Assembly (NCBI GenBank): GCA_943355185.1
Contig: CALREM010000002.1
Coordinates: 1 to 9,861, forward strand
Length of the DNA stretch: 9,861 nucleotides
Source: Candidatus Nomurabacteria bacterium
GTDB lineage: Bacteria > Patescibacteriota > Minisyncoccia > Phycocordibacterales > PALSA-1337
Reading direction: 5' to 3'
The notes below the pieces were generated by a model. That model had not been told where the DNA came from. It did no database searches and saw nothing but the letters and a program-made list of their open reading frames with translations. A program made the translations under genes and the position numbers. Every line of letters starts with the position of its first letter. Positions within the stretch are counted from its first letter, which is position 1. Below are positions 6,284 through 9,861 of the stretch, one piece after another.

Positions 6284-7267
6284 ATGCACACGTCGTCGTT
6301 CTTCCATTTCTTTCCACCGCCAAAGTTTCTAGTCATGAAACATGCAGGTTTGGATATTTCAGATGACGCTCTGTATTCTCTCGAATACGGCCGTCCGTCT
6401 CGATCTTCGGGTTGGAAAGAGACCGTGGGAAAGTTCGGATCAGTTGAAGTTCCTCCGGGTTTGATTCAGGCAGGGGATATAAAAGATGAGGCTAAACTCG
6501 TTGAACTTCTTACTGTTTTGGCAAAAAAGACCAATCTCTCGTATGTAAAAGTTTCTGTTCCCGAAGAAAAGGCATATTTATTCCAAACCAATGTCCAAGG
6601 AAGTACCATCGATGAGATTCGTCAGAATATCGAATTCAAACTTGAGGAAAATGTTCCTTTGGCGGTAGCAGATGCGATTTTCTATTATGATTTGCTACCA
6701 CTCTCGGTAACTGGTGGAGTGTTGCGTGCCAGTGTTTCGGTTGTACCACGAGCCTATATCGAACATTCCATCGAACTGCTTTCTCGGGCTAAACTGTTTC
6801 CAATTTCGTTTGAGATCGTACCAAAGGCAATTGCGCGGGCTATTGTAGAATCTAATTCTGACAAAACAATCCTGGTGCTCCATGTCATGAATCGCAAGAC
6901 GGGTATATATATCGTGTCTGGTGGAGTGGTCTCATTTACATCAACGATAACTTCAGGTAGCGGTACCCCGACTGAAGAAGGTCGTCCCTCATACACCAGT
7001 TTGTTGGTCAAAGAAATTGATCGAGTATATTCATACTGGTCTTCCCGGGAAGGATTTACTTCTTCGATCAGTCAGATTGTATTGGTTGGTAAGGAGGCAT
7101 CTGCTTATGAGAATGTTATCGTGGCGGCTGTCCAAGGCGAGAATGTTCCCGTGGTGGTCGCAGATGTGTGGAAAAATACCTGCGACCTGAATTGTTATGT
7201 TCCGCCAATTTCAAAACCCGATTCGCTTGAGTATGTCGTAGCTGCCGGTCTGGCAATGGGTTCTTAA
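6284..7267 (+). CDS. pilM: Type IV pilus assembly protein PilM (actin-like ATPase)
   Basis: Cytoplasmic actin-fold protein that binds the N-terminal tail of PilN and ties the pilus motor to the inner-membrane alignment complex. The 327-residue product carries the PilM phosphate-1 motif AGLDISDDALYSLEY near its start, the segment NIEFKLEENVPLAVADAIFYYDLL corresponding to the PilM 1C subdomain, and KTILVLHVMNRKTGIYIVSGG as phosphate-2. LVKEIDRVYSYWSSREG and ISQIVLVGKEAS follow, and VVAAGLAMGS ends the protein like other PilMs. Possible starts are GTG 6278, ATG 6284 and ATG 6335. ATG 6284 is chosen from the promoter geometry, and it gives an N-terminal SFFHFFPPPKFLV segment, which I believe recurs in CPR PilMs (memory, not checked). 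First gene of pilM-pilN-pilO-orf. Confidence 0.88.
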   Translation: MHTSSFFHFFPPPKFLVMKHAGLDISDDALYSLEYGRPSRSSGWKETVGKFGSVEVPPGLIQAGDIKDEAKLVELLTVLAKKTNLSYVKVSVPEEKAYLFQTNVQGSTIDEIRQNIEFKLEENVPLAVADAIFYYDLLPLSVTGGVLRASVSVVPRAYIEHSIELLSRAKLFPISFEIVPKAIARAIVESNSDKTILVLHVMNRKTGIYIVSGGVVSFTSTITSGSGTPTEEGRPSYTSLLVKEIDRVYSYWSSREGFTSSISQIVLVGKEASAYENVIVAAVQGENVPVVVADVWKNTCDLNCYVPPISKPDSLEYVVAAGLAMGS

Positions 7268-7271
7268 TTAT

Positions 7272-7814
7272 ATGCAACACACACTTCTTCCTATCAAAGA
7301 ACGTACAAACCTTCGCCGAGAATATCGGACTCGGGTAGTCATTATATTCTGTTTCTTATTGTCATTGGCTGGTCTTATTGGTGCCGCAACTCTATTTCCT
7401 TCATTTATTTTTGCCTTGAATGAAGAGCAGTCCCAAATTGAATTGTTGGAATCTCTGAAGAAAAATAAAGATGAGAGTGGGGTAACTACGTTGGAATTGG
7501 ATTTCCAGCGCGATAATGCTCTGATCAATGCCCTGAGTGTGACCTCAAAAGTTCCTCGTTCCTCGGTTACAATTCAAAGTATTGTTGGGGTACGGAAAGA
7601 GGTCAAGCTGAAATCTGTAGTGGTCGATACTCCGACGGAGGATAGTTTGAGTATTGTTATCCAGGGTGTTGCACCGAATCGTGATACATTGTTGGCATTT
7701 AAAATTCGATTGGAAGAATTGGTACCAGGGGGAAGTGTCGAGCTCCCGGTTTCTGATTTGGCAAAAAGTAAAGATCTCCAGTTTTCCATGAGAATTACCC
7801 AAACATTCAAATGA
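7272..7814 (+). CDS. pilN: Type IV pilus assembly protein PilN
   Basis: Single-pass inner-membrane protein linking PilM in the cytoplasm to PilO in the periplasm-like space. The N-terminal tail HTLLPIKERTNLRREYRTR (residues 3-21) is a good match to the conserved PilN NLLP...ER...E...R tail that docks on PilM. A TM helix follows at about 22-44 (VVIIFCFLLSLAGLIGAATLF). A coiled coil comes next (NEEQSQIELLESLKKNKDESGVTTLELDFQ), then a small ferredoxin-like domain ending in SMRITQTFK. Length 180 is typical. It starts 4 bases after the pilM stop (TAA-TTAT-ATG) and its TGA stop overlaps the pilO ATG (ATGA). The TGA stop indicates a standard code. Confidence 0.85.
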   Translation: MQHTLLPIKERTNLRREYRTRVVIIFCFLLSLAGLIGAATLFPSFIFALNEEQSQIELLESLKKNKDESGVTTLELDFQRDNALINALSVTSKVPRSSVTIQSIVGVRKEVKLKSVVVDTPTEDSLSIVIQGVAPNRDTLLAFKIRLEELVPGGSVELPVSDLAKSKDLQFSMRITQTFK

Positions 7815-8377
7815 AGAATACTCCTCACCATACAGTCTTGTTGATTCTTGCAGTATCAGTGACCTTATTGGTCGGTGCAGTCTACGGCTACATGCATTAT
7901 GTGGTCAAGATTTCGATCAACCGAGCTGCTACTGCACGCGACATTGTGGCATTGGAAAAAGCAAATAAAGGTCGTGAACAAGGTGTGCGTGCCTTGCATG
8001 AACGTACGGCGACAGATCGAGCATCATTATCGCAATTCTTTATACCAGCGGATCGAGTCGTTGAATTTATCGAATCAATCGAAGCGCTTGGTCCACAAAC
8101 CGGAAGTGTGGTGAACTTGTCTTCAATTGACGATATTCCTCCGGGTCAGATTGAGGGAAGTAAGTACGGTTTGGCTCGGGCGCATGTAGAGGCACGAGGA
8201 TCGTGGTCATCCATCATGCGTGCCCTGTCTCTGGCTGAAAATTTTCCGTATGGAATTTCAGTAAAAGGTACACGGGTTGATTCCGGAGGTTCGGCTGGAG
8301 GATCATCGTGGAAAGCAGAGTTTACATTGGAAGTGCTCTTATCAGATCCTTTGTCATCTACTGCAGAAACCCCTTAA
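7811..8377 (+). CDS. pilO: Type IV pilus assembly protein PilO-like
   Basis: Membrane-anchored partner of PilN. Seen: a short basic cytoplasmic tail, one TM helix at about 8-31 (TVLLILAVSVTLLVGAVYGYMHYV), a coiled coil (ARDIVALEKANKGREQGVRALHERTATDRASL, about 42-73), then the usual PilO element FFIPADRVVEFIESIEALG and a C-terminal ferredoxin-like domain (ARAHVEARGSWSSIMRALSLAENFPYGISVKGTRV and FTLEVLL). Sequence identity to textbook PilO looks low, so the call leans on topology, gene order and overlap with pilN. The 188-residue length fits. It starts inside the pilN stop by a 4-base overlap, suggesting translational coupling. Confidence 0.8.
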   Translation: MKNTPHHTVLLILAVSVTLLVGAVYGYMHYVVKISINRAATARDIVALEKANKGREQGVRALHERTATDRASLSQFFIPADRVVEFIESIEALGPQTGSVVNLSSIDDIPPGQIEGSKYGLARAHVEARGSWSSIMRALSLAENFPYGISVKGTRVDSGGSAGGSSWKAEFTLEVLLSDPLSSTAETP

Positions 8378-8380
8378 TAT

Positions 8381-8719
8381 ATGAATCTCTTCAAGAAAAA
8401 AACAGCGCCTCATAACATTATGCTTCTTTCCACCCGAGGTAGTTTTTTTCATCGCATGGGGAGGGATTATTATGTTGATTGGGGATGGATGCTGGGAATG
8501 GTATTTATCATCACTCTCATATTTATTGGACTGGGTGCCTATGTCTATATGAATATCGAGAGCCGTTTGTCGGAAGCCTCAACGCTCGATACTGCCAAAA
8601 AACCTGAAACGGTTGATGAGCAGAAGTTGCAGGTTATCATCGAACAGTTTTCCGCGCGTGCTGCCGAGCGCGCCATCTTGCTGAAAGGGTATGGTGGGTT
8701 CGGTGACCCGTCGTTGTAA
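8381..8719 (+). CDS. Small single-TM protein at the end of the pil operon, function unknown
   Basis: I do not recognise this 112-residue protein. The N-terminus is basic and cytoplasmic (MNLFKKKTAPHNIMLLSTRGSFFHRMGRDYYVDWG), followed by one strong TM helix at about 36-57 (WMLGMVFIITLIFIGLGAYVYM). A short extracytoplasmic part follows, predicted helical (EQKLQVIIEQFSARAAERAILL), and ends in GYGGFGDPSL. It starts 3 bases after the pilO stop (TAA-TAT-ATG) and is clearly part of the same transcript. By position it occupies the place of PilP in the classic pilMNOPQ order, but it has no lipobox and no PilP-like beta domain. A pilus-linked role is inferred from context only. Confidence 0.8.
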   Translation: MNLFKKKTAPHNIMLLSTRGSFFHRMGRDYYVDWGWMLGMVFIITLIFIGLGAYVYMNIESRLSEASTLDTAKKPETVDEQKLQVIIEQFSARAAERAILLKGYGGFGDPSL

Positions 8720-8741
8720 AGTGAGGGAAGTGTGCTATTTT
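8714..8741 (+). promoter_or_regulatory. Possible tRNA promoter (TTGTAA, 16 bases, TATTTT with TGC extension)
   Basis: TTGTAA at 8714-8719 and an extended -10 TGC-TATTTT at 8733-8741 predict a start near 8748, 23 bases before the broken tRNA copy. Transcription from here would pass the broken copy and its T7 run before reaching tRNA-Arg(TCT). Confidence 0.4.
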
Positions 8742-8770
8742 GTATCTGTAGTGAATGGTGTGATCCAATT

Positions 8771-8819
8771 GCCCTCGTAGTTAAATGGATATAACTGCGG
8801 ACATGAAGCCGGTTTTTTT
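8771..8819 (+). pseudogene. Broken 5' copy of tRNA-Arg, altered anticodon loop, ending in T7
   Basis: Bases 8770-8802 repeat 8846-8878 exactly (33 bases, offset 76), covering acceptor, D-arm and 5' anticodon stem of tRNA-Arg(TCT). Similarity resumes with AAGCCG (8806-8811), but the loop reads CATGAA instead of CTTCTAA: U33 and the anticodon (TTCT) are replaced by ATG. After that the variable loop, T-arm and 3' acceptor are absent, and GG plus seven T follow. It cannot fold as a tRNA. It may be a decayed tandem duplicate or a short tRNA-half-like transcript ending at the T-run; the stem before the T-run is weak (CGG/CCG). Confidence 0.7.
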
Positions 8820-8846
8820 AACATATAGATAAGTTGTGAGTGATAT

Positions 8847-8918
8847 GCCCTCGTAGTTAAATGGATATAACTGCGGACTTCTAAGCCGTAATTCGTGGTT
8901 CGATTCCACGCGGGGGCA
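8847..8918 (+). tRNA. tRNA-Arg (anticodon TCT)
   Basis: A full 72-base cloverleaf: acceptor GCCCTCG/CGGGGGC with one T-G pair, D-stem GTTA/TAAC, anticodon stem GCGGA/GCCGT with loop CTTCTAA (anticodon TCT, reading AGA/AGG), and T-arm CGTGG-TTCGATT-CCACG. The anticodon stem has an A31-G39 mismatch and a G-T pair at its base. The discriminator A is followed by CTA, so CCA is not encoded. The broken copy lies just upstream. No terminator follows. Confidence 0.95.
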
Positions 8919-9092
8919 CTAGAAAGAGTGAAAAGGGTAATTTATAGATGCAGGATTCGACTCCTACGGAGTCGGTACAGGCTTCACATTTTTTCATCCC
9001 GATATTCATCGGGACTCAAAAATATGTTCAGCCTTTTCGAATCCTAAGATGCGACGTGCGCAGGCACGTCGCTCTCGGACTACTAAATGTTG
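8919..9092. other. Gene-free spacer between two tRNAs with three hairpins and a tRNA 3'-end fragment
   Basis: I see no gene here. Perfect hairpins: 8958-8974 (CGACTCC, loop TAC), 8997-9014 (TCCCGAT, loop ATTC, flanked by T6 on the left and A5 on the right) and 9051-9072 (GCGACGTGC, loop GCAG). None is followed by a T-run on either strand. The first hairpin overlaps a 14-base copy (8947-8960, GATGCAGGATTCGA) of the 3' end of the minus-strand tRNA-Val (9098-9111), in the same orientation. Confidence 0.6.
9051..9072 (-). repeat. 9-bp perfect inverted repeat downstream of tRNA-Val
   Basis: GCGACGTGC/GCACGTCGC around a 4-base loop. It lies 21 bases past the 3' end of the minus-strand tRNA-Val and could mark the end of that transcript or aid 3' processing, although no T-run follows it. 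Confidence 0.5.
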
Positions 9093-9165
9093 TGCGCGAT
9101 GCAGGATTCGAACCTGCGACCTTCGCTGTGTAAAAGCGCTGCTCTACCAACTGAGCTAATCGCGC
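9093..9165 (-). tRNA. tRNA-Val (anticodon TAC)
   Basis: A 73-base cloverleaf on the minus strand: acceptor GCGCGAT/ATCGCGC, D-arm TAGCTCAGTTGGTAGAGC, anticodon stem GCGCT/AGCGA (outer G-A mismatch) with loop TTTACAC (anticodon TAC, reading GUA and other GUN codons), and T-arm GCAGG-TTCGAAT-CCTGC. The discriminator A is followed by CAA, so CCA is not encoded. It is divergent from the RluA-type gene 51 bases away. Confidence 0.96.
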
Positions 9166-9181
9166 ATAGTTGAACGTAACT

Positions 9182-9210
9182 TTGCGCTGACTTACAGATT
9201 AGCGTATATT
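9182..9210 (+). promoter_or_regulatory. Promoter of the RluA-type gene (TTGCGC, 17 bases, TATATT), leaderless geometry
   Basis: TTGCGC and TATATT are 17 bases apart. The -10 box ends 6 bases (CATCAT) before the ATG at 9217, placing the predicted +1 on the A of ATG. Confidence 0.6.
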
Positions 9211-9224
9211 CATCATATGAGCAA
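9196..9224 (-). promoter_or_regulatory. Possible tRNA-Val promoter (TTGCTC, 17 bases, TAATCT)
   Basis: On the minus strand TTGCTC (9219-9224) and TAATCT (9196-9201) are 17 bases apart and predict a start near 9189, about 24 bases before the tRNA. The -10 box of the divergent RluA-type gene lies inside this spacer, so the two promoters would compete for polymerase. Confidence 0.35.
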
Positions 9225-9861
9225 TAAAGCCATCCCTAATATCGCGATTCTCTATGAAGACGCCCATTGTGCGGTTATCAACAAACCGGCAGACCTTATG
9301 GTGCATTCAAACGGCAAAGAAGACGGTCCTTTTCTGACTGATTGGATTATTGAGCATTTTCCTATGGCCAAAGGGGTGGGGGAACCGGCGCGATCTGAGG
9401 CCGGGGTGGATCTAGATCGTTCGGGTATTGTGCATCGCTTGGACCGTGATACGTCTGGCGCACTGATTGTCGCCAAGACTCAAGAAGGTCATGCGTGGCT
9501 GAAGAAACAATTTCAAGATAGAACCGTTTTCAAAAAGTATCTGGCTTTTGTCTGGGGAGAGATGGAAGAGGAGTTCGGCACGATCAGTCGTGAGATTGGA
9601 CGCAGTGGCAGTGATTTCCGTAAGTGGACTGCGCAGCGTGGTGCTCGTGGTGAAATGCGCGATGCAGAGACCTATTGGACACGCATTTGGACTGGCATAT
9701 CGGAAGGGAATCCTGAAGAACGCAAAGATGGTATTGGGAATAAATTTTCGTTACTTGAAGCAGAGCCAAAGACTGGCCGCACACATCAGATCCGTGTGCA
9801 TTTTAATGCTATATATCATCCAGTTGTAGGGGATAGTCTCTATGCACCAAAGCGTCCATCT
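9217..9861 (+). CDS. RluA-family RNA pseudouridine synthase, 3' partial
   Basis: Converts specific uridines to pseudouridine in rRNA or tRNA. The 215 residues in the window run without a stop to the window end. Seen: the family start IAILYEDAHCAVINKPADLMVH (9-30); the catalytic motif GIVHRLDRDTSGALIVAKT (70-88) with the nucleophile D76; the central KKYLAFVWGE (106-115); and the late motif LEAEPKTGRTHQIRVHF (180-196), followed by HPVVGDSLY. There is no S4 domain before the catalytic domain, as in RluA rather than RluC/RluD. The stretch at 50-67 (MAKGVGEPARSEAGVDLD) before the catalytic motif is longer than in short RluA proteins. Which RNA site is modified cannot be told. Only the C-terminal end is missing. 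It has its own promoter, apparently leaderless. Confidence 0.93.
   Translation, partial: MSNKAIPNIAILYEDAHCAVINKPADLMVHSNGKEDGPFLTDWIIEHFPMAKGVGEPARSEAGVDLDRSGIVHRLDRDTSGALIVAKTQEGHAWLKKQFQDRTVFKKYLAFVWGEMEEEFGTISREIGRSGSDFRKWTAQRGARGEMRDAETYWTRIWTGISEGNPEERKDGIGNKFSLLEAEPKTGRTHQIRVHFNAIYHPVVGDSLYAPKRPS

Noticed and set aside
8771..8842. The first tRNA-Arg copy as a working tRNA.
   Set aside because: It lacks U33, a T-arm and a 3' acceptor strand, and only 3 pairs of the anticodon stem remain.
8948..9133. A 61-codon open frame on the plus strand between the tRNAs.
   Set aside because: It runs through three hairpins and into the tRNA-Val gene on the other strand; its ending reads the reverse of the tRNA. 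It has no start signal and no protein-like pattern.

Overview
The window looks like a housekeeping stretch of a small-genome bacterium of the Candidate Phyla Radiation (Patescibacteria, most like Parcubacteria/Kaiserbacteria). This placement is inference from gene content and style, with no rRNA marker to confirm it. The supporting signs are compact proteins, a shortened MurE-type ligase, a standalone tRNA-binding (MetRS C-terminal/CsaA-like) protein, a PilM-PilN-PilO set with a GspG-like pilin, tRNA genes without encoded CCA, and start codons without Shine-Dalgarno sequences. TGA is used as an ordinary stop (pilN), so the UGA-glycine code of some CPR lineages does not apply.

Layout. 2-1090 (+): zinc N-acetylmuramoyl-L-alanine amidase with a C-terminal peptidoglycan-binding domain, probably missing its N-terminus at the window edge. 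It converges, with overlapping stop codons, on a minus-strand ruvA-murE pair (1087-2935). 3001-3348 (+): rpsT (ribosomal protein S20) and tRNA-Arg(GCG), ended by a perfect 19-bp hairpin. 3472-4140 (+): cysteine-rich type IV pilin/GspG-like pseudopilin. 4158-4622 (-): two-TM protein of unknown function. 4696-5227 (+): tRNA-Ser(TGA) and ruvX. 5242-6242 (+): tRNA-binding protein and a DedA membrane protein. 6284-8719 (+): pilM-pilN-pilO plus a small single-TM protein. 8771-9165: a broken 5' tRNA-Arg copy with a T7 run, intact tRNA-Arg(TCT), a 174-base spacer with three hairpins, and tRNA-Val(TAC) on the minus strand. 9217-9861 (+): RluA-family pseudouridine synthase, cut by the window end.

How the genes work together. 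The amidase and the MurE-type ligase act on peptidoglycan. RuvA and RuvX belong to Holliday-junction processing. S20, the tRNAs, the tRNA-binding protein and the RluA-type enzyme serve translation. The pilin and PilMNO set belong to a type IV pilus, which in this group is usually linked to attachment to host cells or DNA uptake.

The most striking pattern is in gene expression. At five unlinked genes a TATAAT/TATATT box ends 6 or 7 bases before the ATG, which puts the transcription start at, or one base from, the A of the start codon. Genes inside operons start 3-5 A/T-rich bases after the previous TAA. No convincing Shine-Dalgarno sequence is seen at any start. I see no CRISPR array, insertion sequence or obvious prophage.
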